The notes: generated from the sequence alone by a model not told the origin. DNA of 64,000 nt from UBA3478 sp036782715 (GCA_036782715.1 DAIPYN010000004.1:1-64000), one strand, 5' to 3'. Shown: positions 50,965 through 60,420, counted from the first letter of the stretch. Made by a program: numbers and translations.

Positions 50965-53081
50965 TAAAAGATAGCTCGGTTATCTTTTATTTCAGCTTTT
51001 TCTTTAAGTGCGTAGAAGGCATTTGCCGCAGCTTGGTTTGCACGCTGCGCAGCAATCGTCTCAGTAAATGGAGCGTAAGTTGCTAGATCCATAGCTTCAT
51101 TTTTCTCAGTGATTTTAAGGGCATAAACCCCATACTCACCTTCAATAAGCGAAGAAGTTTGACCTGCCTCTAAGGCTAAAGCTTTTCCTACCACGTAAGG
51201 CTCAGAACCGATTCCAGAGATCACACTTGAACGAGTCGTCATTGCTAAAGCAGATCCTGCATTAGCGGCACCCTGACCTTTAAGACTTTCGAAATTTGAT
51301 GATCCATACTGATCTTTAAGCATAGCTGCTTTCTTTTGTTTTCTTAGAATAGGAAGAACTCTAGCTGAAGCTTGCTCGGGAGTTTGAACTCCTTCTTCGT
51401 ACCTCTTTGTCATTTGAGCGATTACATATCCGCCAGCGATATCAAAACGACTAACATCACCAACTTTTCTGTCTGAGTCAAAGGCCCAACGCACAATGTT
51501 TCGTTGAGTACCTAAGCCAGGCAGGTTCTCGTCTAAAACTTTTAGTTGCGAAATCGGACGCACCGTATAACCCCCCTCATTTGCAATCGTTGAGAATGCA
51601 TTAGGTTCAGCATCTGACACTTCCATTTCGAAAGTAGTAGCATCAGTAAATAAGGTGTTGGTTGTAGTTTCAGAAGGTTCGATACGAAGTGTCACTGTAG
51701 CTACAGAATACACATCGCGCTTAGCTTCAACTTTAACCACATGGTAACCAAACTCAGTTTCAACTAGGCCAATACGACCTACCGGATTATCAAAAATGAA
51801 ATCGTTGAAAGCGTCTACCATAACACCCTCATTTACGAATCCTAAGTCTCCACCTTGAGTACCAGTAGGGCCATCAGATCCCTCACGCGCTAAATCAGCA
51901 AAAGCCTCATTACCGCTGCGAGCTCTTCTCAGGTATTCTTGAGCTTTAGTTCTCGCCTCATCTTTTGATCGCTCAATAGTAGATGCGGCTCTCTCTGCAC
52001 CCTGGTAAGCCACTAAAATGTGACTTGAGCGAACACTACCGTTCTTTTTAGAATCAACTAACTTGCTAATCTTGTAGGTATTACCATCCTTGTACGGTCC
52101 ATAAACCGCTCCTTTAGATAGCGCTGTAATTTGTGCCGCCGCAACCGCAGGTAAAGTTTCTGCCGTACGATATTCTAAATTACCAGCAACATCAGAGAAA
52201 CGCTGAATGAAATCAGCCTCATCGGTTGTGTTTTTAAATCCTTGAACAGTTACACTACCCTTAGTCTCTTCACTGTACTCTTCCCGATCTTCTAAAAGGG
52301 AGGTGATTCGCGTTAACACCGCATCCTCATCTGCCTTAGACGGTTTCTCTTGAAAAAATACATAGCGTAAATCTCTTGCCTCTTCTTGCTTGAATTGCTT
52401 TGAATTCTCTGCAACGTAAGCGGCGATTTCTTCTTTCGATACGCTAACTAAGCTATCTGCTATACTTGAAAAAGGTAGTTGAACATAGTCAAAGCTTACC
52501 TTGTCATTTTGAAATTTGAAAGTACGCGCTCCTTCTTGTAGGGAAGTCGAAACTCCTGCCTTCACAAAATTGAAGTAAATCTGCTCCTTTGCCGCATTAA
52601 TAATATTAGCCTCGTCAACCAACCAAGCATCATATTGGGCCGGGTTTGTAGCTTTCCAGCTCGCAACCGTTGCCTTGAATACGTATTCATCAAAAAAACC
52701 TTCGTCGTTCTGAAAGGCAGGAATGTTAGCGTAACCCGATGTACGAATGAAATCAACGATTTGATCTCCTTCGATGTTCAATCCAATCTTTTCGTGCTCT
52801 TGCTTCAAGATTTCTTTACGAACCTCTTGATCAAAAACGATATTTACGAGTTGACTATTTGAAAAACTTTGTCCATAAGCATTAGAAGCCATTTCTAAAC
52901 TCTGTCTGAAGTCTTCAATTGATAACGGAGTATCATTTACCTCAGCTACATTATTTGAGAAGTCTCCCCCTTGAAATGCATTACTGGAAAAGATACCAGA
53001 AATAACAAATGAGAATAGCGCGAGGCCGATTACAATAATTAGTACACTAGTACGTTTACGAATGGTATTTAAAATCGCCAT
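50961..53081 (-). CDS. PpiD/SurA-like periplasmic peptidyl-prolyl isomerase
   Basis: A 706-residue envelope chaperone with one N-terminal membrane anchor (SVLIIVIGLALFSFVISGIF), a SurA-type N-terminal helical domain (about 38-230), a parvulin rotamase domain (about 345-455; RSSHILVAYQG, GPTGTQGGDLGFVNEGVMV, VETEFGYHVVKVE) and a second, less conserved C-terminal region. Helps exported proteins fold. Last gene of the coaX-to-PpiD minus-strand run; 63 bases follow the CNNM gene. Confidence 0.93.
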   Translation of the reverse strand: MAILNTIRKRTSVLIIVIGLALFSFVISGIFSSNAFQGGDFSNNVAEVNDTPLSIEDFRQSLEMASNAYGQSFSNSQLVNIVFDQEVRKEILKQEHEKIGLNIEGDQIVDFIRTSGYANIPAFQNDEGFFDEYVFKATVASWKATNPAQYDAWLVDEANIINAAKEQIYFNFVKAGVSTSLQEGARTFKFQNDKVSFDYVQLPFSSIADSLVSVSKEEIAAYVAENSKQFKQEEARDLRYVFFQEKPSKADEDAVLTRITSLLEDREEYSEETKGSVTVQGFKNTTDEADFIQRFSDVAGNLEYRTAETLPAVAAAQITALSKGAVYGPYKDGNTYKISKLVDSKKNGSVRSSHILVAYQGAERAASTIERSKDEARTKAQEYLRRARSGNEAFADLAREGSDGPTGTQGGDLGFVNEGVMVDAFNDFIFDNPVGRIGLVETEFGYHVVKVEAKRDVYSVATVTLRIEPSETTTNTLFTDATTFEMEVSDAEPNAFSTIANEGGYTVRPISQLKVLDENLPGLGTQRNIVRWAFDSDRKVGDVSRFDIAGGYVIAQMTKRYEEGVQTPEQASARVLPILRKQKKAAMLKDQYGSSNFESLKGQGAANAGSALAMTTRSSVISGIGSEPYVVGKALALEAGQTSSLIEGEYGVYALKITEKNEAMDLATYAPFTETIAAQRANQAAANAFYALKEKAEIKDNRAIFY

Positions 53082-53144
53082 GATCTTAAGTGTTTTAGGT
53101 CTGCGAAACTACTTAAATTATTCGATGTATCGAAATGTTTATAG

Positions 53145-54431
53145 CTACTCAGACGGCTTTATTTCAAGTCTTATTTGTTCGATTCGATTACTTGATACTT
53201 TCTCTACGGTGAGTCGGTAGTCTTCAACTTCAATTTGATGTCCTAACTCGGGAATCGCCTCGGTATGATCCATCACTAATCCTCCGAGGGTTTCGTAATG
53301 TTCCTCTTCTGGTAGATTGAGTTTATAGGTTTGATTCAAATAGTCTACTTCAAGCCTTCCTGAAAATAGATAGACACCCTCCTCTACCGTTTCTTCGATG
53401 AGCTCGCTAACATCGTGTTCATCTTCGATTTCGCCGAACAATTCTTCCACAATATCCTCTATAGTAAGAATTCCAGAAGTACCGCCATATTCATCTAAAA
53501 CCACCGCCATACTTCTTCGCTTTTTGGTGAGTAAATTCAAAATATCGTGAATAGGCATCGTTTCTGGAACGTATTCGACGGGCTTTAGAAGGGTTCTGAT
53601 ACTTCTCGGACGTTTAAAAAGATCAAAGGAATGGACATGCCCCACAATATTGTCAATTCGATCGCGATAGACCAAAATTTTAGAAAATCCTGTCTCTACA
53701 AAAACAGATCGCAAAGTCTTTATCGAGTCTCTTAGTTCAACCGCCGTAATTTCTGTTCTAGGAATCATCACCTCCCTTGCTTTCACCTCTGCAAATTCAA
53801 GTGCATTTTGAAAGATCTGCACCTCGGCATCAATTTCTTGATTGTCAGCTGCAGACTCCATCTGCTGACTGATGTAATCCCCTATTTCTAATTTGGTAAA
53901 CGTAGCTTGCGGATTTTCAGCATCTGCCTTTACTAGCCTAAGCACCCAATCAGAGATTTTTAAAACCATCCAAGAAAAGCCCGAAAAAAGAGTGTAAAAA
54001 ATATAAGCCGGAAGCGCCAAGGCCTTCATTAGCGTATTTGCATAGATCTGAAAGATTGCCTTGGGCAAAAATTCAGCCGTAAGAAGAATGACCAGCGTTG
54101 AAATTAAGGTATGGGTCAGTAACTGAAATTCACCGAAAACCACGGCAGCAATCGCGTTACTTTCTGGGGTTACTACCGGTAATATTTCGAGAAGTAATTT
54201 TCCCATGTAATAACCATAGATCACCAATGCCAAGTTATTACCAATAAGCATACTAGCTATAAACCTTGAAGGCGAAGCCGTTAGTCTAGAAAGCAATCGT
54301 GCTAATAGTCCCTTCTGTTTTTTCTCAAGTTCGATATGAATTCGATTCGAAGACACATAAGCAATCTCCATTCCTGAAAAGAAAGCAGAAAGTACTAGAG
54401 CGATAAGAATAAGAAATAGATAGTGGTTCAA
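53145..54431 (-). CDS. CNNM/CorC-type membrane protein with CBS pair (hemolysin family)
   Basis: A 428-residue protein: CNNM membrane domain (about 1-165, four helices, FFSGMEIAYVSSNRIHIELEKKQ), two CBS domains (about 200-325; MIPRTEITAVE and RRSMAVVLDEYGGTSGILTIEDIVEELFGEI) and a CorC/HlyC C-terminal domain (about 340-425). Family members carry magnesium or related ions out of the cell; GldE is a relative, but I cannot separate it. Starts at TTG, with an in-frame stop only two codons upstream, so no ATG is possible. Confidence 0.9.
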   Translation of the reverse strand: MNHYLFLILIALVLSAFFSGMEIAYVSSNRIHIELEKKQKGLLARLLSRLTASPSRFIASMLIGNNLALVIYGYYMGKLLLEILPVVTPESNAIAAVVFGEFQLLTHTLISTLVILLTAEFLPKAIFQIYANTLMKALALPAYIFYTLFSGFSWMVLKISDWVLRLVKADAENPQATFTKLEIGDYISQQMESAADNQEIDAEVQIFQNALEFAEVKAREVMIPRTEITAVELRDSIKTLRSVFVETGFSKILVYRDRIDNIVGHVHSFDLFKRPRSIRTLLKPVEYVPETMPIHDILNLLTKKRRSMAVVLDEYGGTSGILTIEDIVEELFGEIEDEHDVSELIEETVEEGVYLFSGRLEVDYLNQTYKLNLPEEEHYETLGGLVMDHTEAIPELGHQIEVEDYRLTVEKVSSNRIEQIRLEIKPSE

Positions 54432-54434
54432 TGC

Positions 54435-54632
54435 TTATAGTCCCTTTTCGCGCTTCTCGAATTTTTTACGATAGTTTCTTCGAAAGAAGAACATACCAAT
54501 AGACACCACAAAAAATACCCCGAACAATAATCGTTCATCACTTTCTGTTCCTAATAGTTCAATGAGACGATAACCCGAAAAAAAGGCTACCATCAAATAC
54601 AAGTACTCAGTATAACGTAAGAGTTTTATCAT
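54435..54632 (-). CDS. small two-helix membrane protein
   Basis: About 65 residues from the ATG at 54632 (a TTG at 54638 adds two). Two hydrophobic stretches (YLYLMVAFFSGYRLI and LLFGVFFVVSIGMFFF) and a basic C-terminus (RRNYRKKFEKREKGL). It sits between lptC and the CNNM gene with 3-base spacing to the latter. No known family; a conserved small membrane protein is the most that can be said. Confidence 0.75.
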   Translation of the reverse strand: MIKLLRYTEYLYLMVAFFSGYRLIELLGTESDERLLFGVFFVVSIGMFFFRRNYRKKFEKREKGL

Positions 54633-54656
54633 ACTCAAAAATAAAGAATCTAATGC

Positions 54657-55265
54657 TTAGTTCTCTGATTCTGAAATTTGCAGGATACCGCGAGTCTTCA
54701 TCGCCTGTAGTGAAGAGAAATCTCGACTAAACTCCATCCCTTCTCCCGTCATTATCGTACCCTCCTCTGGGTTTTCAAATTCAAAAGGTTCCTCTGTAAA
54801 AATCCAATTTCTAGATCTACTCCAATAAAGCTGACTGGTTGTAAGCTCCTTATGATCATAGGTGTTGATTCTAACGTTACCACGCAGATCTACAATACCC
54901 GTTAATGAGTAATAGATAGCTGAGTCTGCAAAAATCTCGGTAGGCTGATGATCATCGTCGAAGAACGTCAAGTGTAGACCTTCAGGAAAAAGCTGATAGG
55001 GGAACATGCGATTCTCGTAGTTCTCATTGCGATCGGCCCGCAAAATAGCTACAACTCTGGTACTGTCAGACTGAAGTACCGACAGCGGTCGTACTGACTC
55101 TGTGTAGATCATTTCTAGATTTTCAACTACGCCCTGAGGCAGTTTCTTTTCAGCCTCAGTCAAGCTTACCTGCTTGAACTCTTCATTACAGGCTATAAAC
55201 AGCATTGCCACAACAAATGCTGTGGCAACGCCTATAATTTTAGTATGTAAACCTTCTGTATTCAG
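54657..55265 (-). CDS. lptC: LPS export protein LptC (start codon uncertain)
   Basis: LptC-type protein of the lipopolysaccharide bridge: EIFADSAIYYSLTGIVDLRGNVRINTYDHKELTTSQLYWSRSRNWIFTEE is the OstA/LptC beta-jellyroll core. The readable standard start is GTG 55211, but this gives only MAMLFIAC, too short for a signal. The same frame is open upstream to the stop of the preceding gene and reads a full lipoprotein signal (THTKII-like start, GVATAFVVAMLFIAC) with no ATG, GTG or TTG; CTG at 55265 and ATT at 55238 are the only candidates. I give the longer form. Alternatively a base is wrong in the assembly. Confidence 0.75.
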   Translation of the reverse strand: MNTEGLHTKIIGVATAFVVAMLFIACNEEFKQVSLTEAEKKLPQGVVENLEMIYTESVRPLSVLQSDSTRVVAILRADRNENYENRMFPYQLFPEGLHLTFFDDDHQPTEIFADSAIYYSLTGIVDLRGNVRINTYDHKELTTSQLYWSRSRNWIFTEEPFEFENPEEGTIMTGEGMEFSRDFSSLQAMKTRGILQISESEN

Positions 55266-55271
55266 ACAGGA

Positions 55272-56645
55272 TTAATTTAAGTTAGGAATGGTAACACTTC
55301 CACCCATCCAACATGAGAAATTGATCGTTTCTCCTGCACGGCCTGAGTTAAAAATATCGGTCTTAGAAGGGGCTTTTGCCTCATAAGAAGCTACCGCTTT
55401 GTTAGCTATGCTTCTCAATGAAGGATCAACGCGGCCCGCTCTAGCGGCAGTCTTCGCTGCTAACCAATACACCGCTCTCTTGTCGAATTGAGTCTCACCA
55501 CAGTCGTTAGCACTGTCTGCATAAAGTGCAGCAAGGAGAATATATGCTCGACCATTCGCTGGGTTGGCCGCAATTGCCTTATTCAGGTAATTACGCGCTT
55601 GAACCTTACTACTTCTGCGAACGATGGTAGCGATTTTATAAAGGATGTTTGACTTTTTAAGATTATCTGTTTCTAATTCTACAGACTTATTGAAATCAGC
55701 AATCGCTCCTTTAGTGTCTCCTGCTTTTTGCTTTAATGTACCTCCATAAAGATAAGCATCTGCAGAAGGCTCAAGAGCCAACTGTGCCTCGAATAGTTTT
55801 CTAAACATCGGATCGTCTGTACAATCTTTTCCGAACATACGACCTACCGCACTTTTTACCCATTTCACATCAGTCTTACGCTCTTCATAACTCTTTTCAT
55901 AAAGTGGAATCAAATTCTCACAGTCTGCAAGTGCTCCTAATTTTGCATCAATACTTGCAGCAATCTTACCGAAAGAAGTAGAATTAGTGCTATAAACCTT
56001 TAATCTTCTCGCATCTTTTGAACTAATAGTTCCTGCTTCTTCTAAAGGAAGTAGTTTGGTGATCTGCGCAGTTAAGGTGGCATTTTCCTCTTCAACTCTC
56101 GCAACTACTTCATCATATACCTCAAAGACTTCTTGAACGTCTTTCTTACCCTCTGCCTGTAAATCAACTAGAGAAGAAAAATAAAGATATAGCGCCTGAG
56201 GATTACTGAAGTTTTTACGGTCTGCCGCGAAAGCTTCTCCTAATTGAGCATAAATCTCCTCTCCTGAGATTTTCTTTTCAGATCGCTTTAAAAGAACCTT
56301 ATCAATAGCCGTGTCAGCAACACCATAGTATTTCGGATAGTATTGAGCAGCTTTATCATATAGTTCTAAAAGCTGAGTGACAAAAGCATCGTGCTCTTCA
56401 CCGGTTGAGTTCTTAATCTTATCCTTAAGAATACGCTCACCATAAAGGTAATTTGCACGGTTAATATCTGGGCATGTTTCATAAACCATTTTCCATGGTT
56501 CGTAAGCCGCATCATAATTTTTAACCTTAGCACTCTCAACAAAGATTGAAAGATTTGTCAAACACTCTTGATTGGGTGCCTGAGCTACGGCTAATGAAAG
56601 ACCAAAAAGCCCAACGAAGAACGACATGAATAAACTCTTTTTCAT
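55272..56645 (-). CDS. exported tetratricopeptide-repeat protein
   Basis: A 457-residue protein with a signal peptide (SFFVGLFGLSLAVAQ). Helical repeats follow throughout; clear TPR-like units are near 290-370 (ADAYLYGGTLKQKAGDTKGAIADFNKSVELETDN and RSSKVQARNYLNKAIAANPANGRAYILLAALY). Cysteines Cys27 and near the end (FSCWMGG) may pair. It lies between an outer-membrane barrel and lptC in an envelope run; likely periplasmic scaffold. No specific function known. Confidence 0.85.
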   Translation of the reverse strand: MKKSLFMSFFVGLFGLSLAVAQAPNQECLTNLSIFVESAKVKNYDAAYEPWKMVYETCPDINRANYLYGERILKDKIKNSTGEEHDAFVTQLLELYDKAAQYYPKYYGVADTAIDKVLLKRSEKKISGEEIYAQLGEAFAADRKNFSNPQALYLYFSSLVDLQAEGKKDVQEVFEVYDEVVARVEEENATLTAQITKLLPLEEAGTISSKDARRLKVYSTNSTSFGKIAASIDAKLGALADCENLIPLYEKSYEERKTDVKWVKSAVGRMFGKDCTDDPMFRKLFEAQLALEPSADAYLYGGTLKQKAGDTKGAIADFNKSVELETDNLKKSNILYKIATIVRRSSKVQARNYLNKAIAANPANGRAYILLAALYADSANDCGETQFDKRAVYWLAAKTAARAGRVDPSLRSIANKAVASYEAKAPSKTDIFNSGRAGETINFSCWMGGSVTIPNLN

Positions 56646-56688
56646 AATACGTTATTAGTTTAAGGGTTCGAAAATACTATTTTTTGTA

Positions 56689-57984
56689 CTAATTAATTCT
56701 TCTTTTAACAAACCAGCGGTCATTTAGCGATAAGCCCACATTCAAACCAAAATATTGCTCGTCAACTAATGCTGAAGTCGAAGTTCCACGCTTGCCAAGT
56801 TCAACTCCGATATTTAGATTCGAAAAGCGATCATTGGCGGTACTACCAATAGGTATTCCAAAACCTATTGAAACTACTTGATTCTGAAGCTCATCTCCTT
56901 CGATCAAAAGCCCAGTATTCTCCATTCTAAACCCAGCGCGGTAGGTGATTCTGTTGTAGATCCCGTTAATCGCAGTGTAATCGGGAATATAATAACCTCC
57001 GACTTTCAATGTACTGGCGGCGGTGTAGGTCGCATTATTAACGGCAAGAAAATCGTTTTTAAACTGGCTCATGTCTTGACTACTGTACTCAAAGCCCGCA
57101 AACCAGTTACGATCTTTTCCTACACCAAGACCTAAAGTTGTTTTAGATGGAACTTCTACTGTGGTCTCTGCAAGAACTCCTAAGTCTACATCAAGACGTT
57201 CTCTAGTAGCACCGTTAGCGGTTTGAAAAGTTCCAAGAGATTGGGTGTTCGTCGCATTGAGATTCATCTGCAGCTCTCGGTTAACCATGGCATGCAAACG
57301 ATATTCTTGATCTCCTAACCTGAATTTACGGTTAGCTATCGCCGAAAGTGTAAGATCAAATCCCGAAATAGTCACTTCACGCTGATCAAAAGTACCTAGT
57401 TGTACGGCATCGATTGACTGGTAACGATCGTAGGCTAAATTTCCAAAATTATAATGAGCAGAGATACCGAAGCTAAGTCCCTCAATTGGCTGAAAACCCG
57501 TTGCCAGGTAAACACGGTTAATACCACCTGAACCTCTATAACTCGTTGTTACTTCATCCTGATTAACGTTCAAAGATGTTTTGAAAAGGTCATACCCAAC
57601 ATTACTAAAAGGCATTATACCAAAGGCAAAAGATGATTTTGGACTCAATGGAAAAGCCAACACGAGATAATCCAGATTCGTCACACGGCCTCGGTCACTA
57701 ATATCTTCGTTAGCCGTTTCGTTCGGTGATTTAAAACGATAATTTTTGTTATGGGCCCCAACCGCGTAAGTTGTTAGTTTTAGCGATCCATAAGCGGCAG
57801 GATTTTGAAGATTAATATGGATACTATCTCCTAACATAGACAGCCCTCCCATCATTCGATTCTCGACGGTCGATTTTGCTCTAAAATCGCCTAAACCAAA
57901 ATAAGAATAGGGGGAAACGGTTCCGTTTTGTCCCCAAAGAACTACCGATGTAAAAATCGCGAGTAAGGTAAGTCTTAATTTCAT
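56689..57984 (-). CDS. outer-membrane beta-barrel protein (FadL/PorV-like)
   Basis: A 431-residue protein with signal peptide (LTLLAIFTSVVLWGQ) and the start NGTVSPYSYFGLGDFRAKSTVENRMMGGLSML, then NLQNPAAYGSLKLTTYAVG, typical of barrels in the FadL/PorV group found widely in Bacteroidota. The body is beta-rich to the end (FGLNVGLSLNDRWFVKRRIN), without a C-terminal Phe. Ligand unknown. 3 bases after the coaX stop. Confidence 0.85.
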   Translation of the reverse strand: MKLRLTLLAIFTSVVLWGQNGTVSPYSYFGLGDFRAKSTVENRMMGGLSMLGDSIHINLQNPAAYGSLKLTTYAVGAHNKNYRFKSPNETANEDISDRGRVTNLDYLVLAFPLSPKSSFAFGIMPFSNVGYDLFKTSLNVNQDEVTTSYRGSGGINRVYLATGFQPIEGLSFGISAHYNFGNLAYDRYQSIDAVQLGTFDQREVTISGFDLTLSAIANRKFRLGDQEYRLHAMVNRELQMNLNATNTQSLGTFQTANGATRERLDVDLGVLAETTVEVPSKTTLGLGVGKDRNWFAGFEYSSQDMSQFKNDFLAVNNATYTAASTLKVGGYYIPDYTAINGIYNRITYRAGFRMENTGLLIEGDELQNQVVSIGFGIPIGSTANDRFSNLNIGVELGKRGTSTSALVDEQYFGLNVGLSLNDRWFVKRRIN

Positions 57985-57987
57985 TGA

Positions 57988-58725
57988 CTAAAGATTGTGC
58001 TCCAAGAGTGCATTTAAACCTTCTAAAAGAAAATTAGAATGGGCAAATATGCGGTTTTTTAGGCGGACTGAAAAGGACTGAGCGTCTCCTCCTGTTAAAA
58101 TCACTGTTAAATCCGGGAATTCAGATTTATAATATTCGATGCGTTGATCGATCTCTGCTAAAAGTCCGAAAAAAGTAGAATTAAACATCGCCTGATGCGT
58201 ATTGGTTCCTGTGACCTCTTTCTTTTCAAGAACATTTTCCAAAGTGGATAATTGAGGAAGACGACCAGTAAATGTATGCATTGCGTTTAGACGCATCTGC
58301 CAACCGGGACTGATACCTCCTCCGCGATGAAGACCTGAGCGATCTACCATATCATAGGTGATACAGCTTCCCATATCAATAACTAAAACATCAAGGCCAG
58401 GATAATTCGTTACCGCCGCCGCAACCAAAGCCTTACGGTCAGCGCCAAGCTTGCTCGCGTCCTCGTATTTCGAGTTAAAATTCAAGGATAGATTTTGATC
58501 TAAGTGAAAAACACGAACACGATCAGTCAAAACGCTTTCGTAATCAGTAGCTGATTCGGCTACCGAAGAAATAATAGCTTGACCAACATTCGGGTTTCTA
58601 TGAAGCACTCCTCGAACCTCATCTTCAAAGGCAGATTTGTCGAAAGCTTTTACCTCTAAAAGGTTTTTACCCTCAAATACAGCCAATTTTATACGTGTAT
58701 TTCCTATGTCAATCGTCAAATTCAC
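57988..58725 (-). CDS. coaX: type III pantothenate kinase
   Basis: A 245-residue ASKHA-fold kinase for the first step of coenzyme A synthesis. LTIDIGNTRIKLAVFEG is the phosphate-binding P-loop-like motif, KLGADRKALVAAA, VIDMGSCITYDMVD and HRGGGISPGWQMRLNAM follow. GTG start. First gene of the minus-strand envelope run down to PpiD. Usual length. Confidence 0.95.
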   Translation of the reverse strand: MNLTIDIGNTRIKLAVFEGKNLLEVKAFDKSAFEDEVRGVLHRNPNVGQAIISSVAESATDYESVLTDRVRVFHLDQNLSLNFNSKYEDASKLGADRKALVAAAVTNYPGLDVLVIDMGSCITYDMVDRSGLHRGGGISPGWQMRLNAMHTFTGRLPQLSTLENVLEKKEVTGTNTHQAMFNSTFFGLLAEIDQRIEYYKSEFPDLTVILTGGDAQSFSVRLKNRIFAHSNFLLEGLNALLEHNL

Positions 58726-58798
58726 CGTTTAAAGATCGTGATTTGCACGCTTAGGACCATTTTTTCATCCTTTTATTTTTTAGTAGTAATTTTAAAAT

Positions 58799-58806
58799 TA
58801 TATTTG
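58799..58806 (+). promoter_or_regulatory. -7 promoter element of tRNA-Phe
   Basis: TATATTTG, exact TAnnTTTG, 26 bases before the tRNA 5' end; the upstream 40 bases are AT-rich with no clear -33 TTTG. Confidence 0.5.
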
Positions 58807-58831
58807 CACCCGCTTGCACGCAAGCAAGGTC

Positions 58832-58904
<73 letters not shown>

Positions 58905-58914
58905 CTTAAAGCAC

Positions 58915-58942
58915 AAAAGCTCATCCGAAAGGATGGGCTTTT
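58915..58942 (+). terminator. rho-independent terminator of tRNA-Phe
   Basis: AAAAGCTCATCC-GAAA-GGATGGGCTTTT: a 12-bp stem with one G-T pair and a GAAA tetraloop, starting 11 bases after the tRNA; a T-run follows. Confidence 0.88.
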
Positions 58943-59004
58943 GTCGTTTTAGAAGACCAACTGATCAAAATAAATCACCTACTTTTAATCTTTAACCTTA
59001 TCTA

Positions 59005-59325
59005 ATGAAAGACTGTCCTGAATGTAAATCACCCTATGGGTATCCGATGGGGGAACTATTTGCATGCCCTGAATGTGGACACGAATGGAATCCAGACGAA
59101 ATTGACGAAAGTTCATTTATTAAAGATTCGAACGGGAATGTTTTAAACGACGGCGACACCGTCATCGTAATCAAAGATCTTCCCGTGAAAGGCGCTCCGA
59201 AACCCATAAAAGCTGGGACGAAGGTGAAAAATATCCGACTCACTGACGGAGATCACAATATCGACTGTAAAGTAGATGGATTCGGATCTATGGCATTGAA
59301 GTCAGAATTCGTTCGAAAGGCCTAG
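59005..59325 (+). CDS. PhnA/YjdM-family zinc-ribbon protein
   Basis: A 106-residue protein with an N-terminal zinc ribbon (CPEC Cys4/Cys7, CPEC Cys21/Cys24) and the PhnA C-terminal domain (VLNDGDTVIVIKDLPVKGAPKPIKAGTKVKNIRL and KVDGFGSMALKSEFV). Despite the historical link with phosphonate use, E. coli YjdM is not required for it and the role is unknown. No phosphonate genes are nearby. Convergent with the AlkB gene, 5 bases between stops. Confidence 0.93.
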   Translation: MKDCPECKSPYGYPMGELFACPECGHEWNPDEIDESSFIKDSNGNVLNDGDTVIVIKDLPVKGAPKPIKAGTKVKNIRLTDGDHNIDCKVDGFGSMALKSEFVRKA

Positions 59326-59330
59326 TTCGC

Positions 59331-60353
59331 TTAGGAGATTCTTGAATTCATCATTCTAAACCACAAGGGAGATAAAAGGGAAAGCACCATGCAAGTAGTA
59401 TACCCAAAGGGCAATTGTGGGCTAGATTCTATACTTTCTAACACCTGATACTTTTTAGAGGCTCGATGATGGTGATCGCTATGACGGGTCAGTTCATAAA
59501 GCACCATTCTACCAATGACATGGTTTGAATTCCACGAATGTACAGGGGAAACGCGCTCATATCGATCATTCACTTTTTTACGAACTAGCCCATAATGTTC
59601 GATATAATTGATGGTCTCCAGTAAAAGTACAGCGACAAGGGCGATAAATACACCGAAAATCAAGCCTTGAACTCCCAACAAAACGTACAATAAGGCTAAA
59701 TATACCGACTCAACGCAAAAGAAAAACAATAGTTCGTTATCAAGAGACCAAAAGCCTTTGCCATTCTTCTCTAACAGCCTTTTCTGAATATGGTAGGCAG
59801 ATCTGACTTGACCAATGATTGAAGTAAACCAAAAGTGATATACGGATTGATTTTTTCTAGCCGTAGCAGGATCTTCAGGAGTGCCTATATTTCGATGATG
59901 ACCTAAATTATGTTCGATAAAGAAGTGCATGTAGAGTGAAGGCAGCAACAACAGTTTCGCTAAAAATTGTTCAGCCTTAGTTTGCCTATGACCCAGTTCG
60001 TGAGCCACATTAATACCGTTTGTACCCGCTACTATTCCTATAGAAAACACAAGCCCGACCCATTCGTATCTGGTTAAATCTTTAGTAGTAAGAACTATTA
60101 ATCCGTAAACCAGAATCCCTACAAGAATAGGCAAGTTCAAATACAACATCCAATCAAAAAGGACATTCTTTAATCGACTTGATTGGTCTTCTTCAGTGTA
60201 GCTGCTCTCAGATGAGGAGAAGACTAACTCAAGCAATGGAATTAAGCCAAATGCATACACAACGGTTAAAAAACTGAATAATCCTTTCAGCTCTAAAGCA
60301 ATAATACAGCTGACTGGTATTGTATAGGCCAATAAGTACTTAATGTCTTTCAT
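59331..60353 (-). CDS. AlkB-type alkane 1-monooxygenase / membrane di-iron hydroxylase
   Basis: A 340-residue integral membrane enzyme, about six helices. All AlkB histidine boxes are present: HELGH (118-122), EHNLGHH (147-153), NYIEHYGL (249-256) and LTRHSDHHH (288-296; LQRHSDHHA in the Pseudomonas enzyme). It would hydroxylate the terminal carbon of alkanes or related chains, using electrons from rubredoxin. No rubredoxin or rubredoxin reductase gene is within the window, so the electron donor lies elsewhere, and the true substrate may be another lipid. Confidence 0.92.
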   Translation of the reverse strand: MKDIKYLLAYTIPVSCIIALELKGLFSFLTVVYAFGLIPLLELVFSSSESSYTEEDQSSRLKNVLFDWMLYLNLPILVGILVYGLIVLTTKDLTRYEWVGLVFSIGIVAGTNGINVAHELGHRQTKAEQFLAKLLLLPSLYMHFFIEHNLGHHRNIGTPEDPATARKNQSVYHFWFTSIIGQVRSAYHIQKRLLEKNGKGFWSLDNELLFFFCVESVYLALLYVLLGVQGLIFGVFIALVAVLLLETINYIEHYGLVRKKVNDRYERVSPVHSWNSNHVIGRMVLYELTRHSDHHHRASKKYQVLESIESSPQLPFGYTTCMVLSLLSPLWFRMMNSRIS

Positions 60354-60384
60354 AGCAAATGAAATTATATACTTCTTAAAAATA

Positions 60385-60420
60385 AAAAAATAAGCTCATC
60401 TAGTTAAAGATGAGCTTATT
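60385..60420 (-). terminator. rho-independent terminator of the fasciclin gene
   Basis: On the minus strand AATAAGCTCATC ... GATGAGCTTATT is a 12-bp stem with an 8-base loop followed by a T-rich run. It lies 22 bases after the stop of the FAS1 gene and in front of the AlkB gene. Confidence 0.85.

Noticed and set aside
59005..59325. PhnA-like gene as evidence of phosphonate degradation
   Set aside because: The family name is historical; no other phosphonate gene is present.
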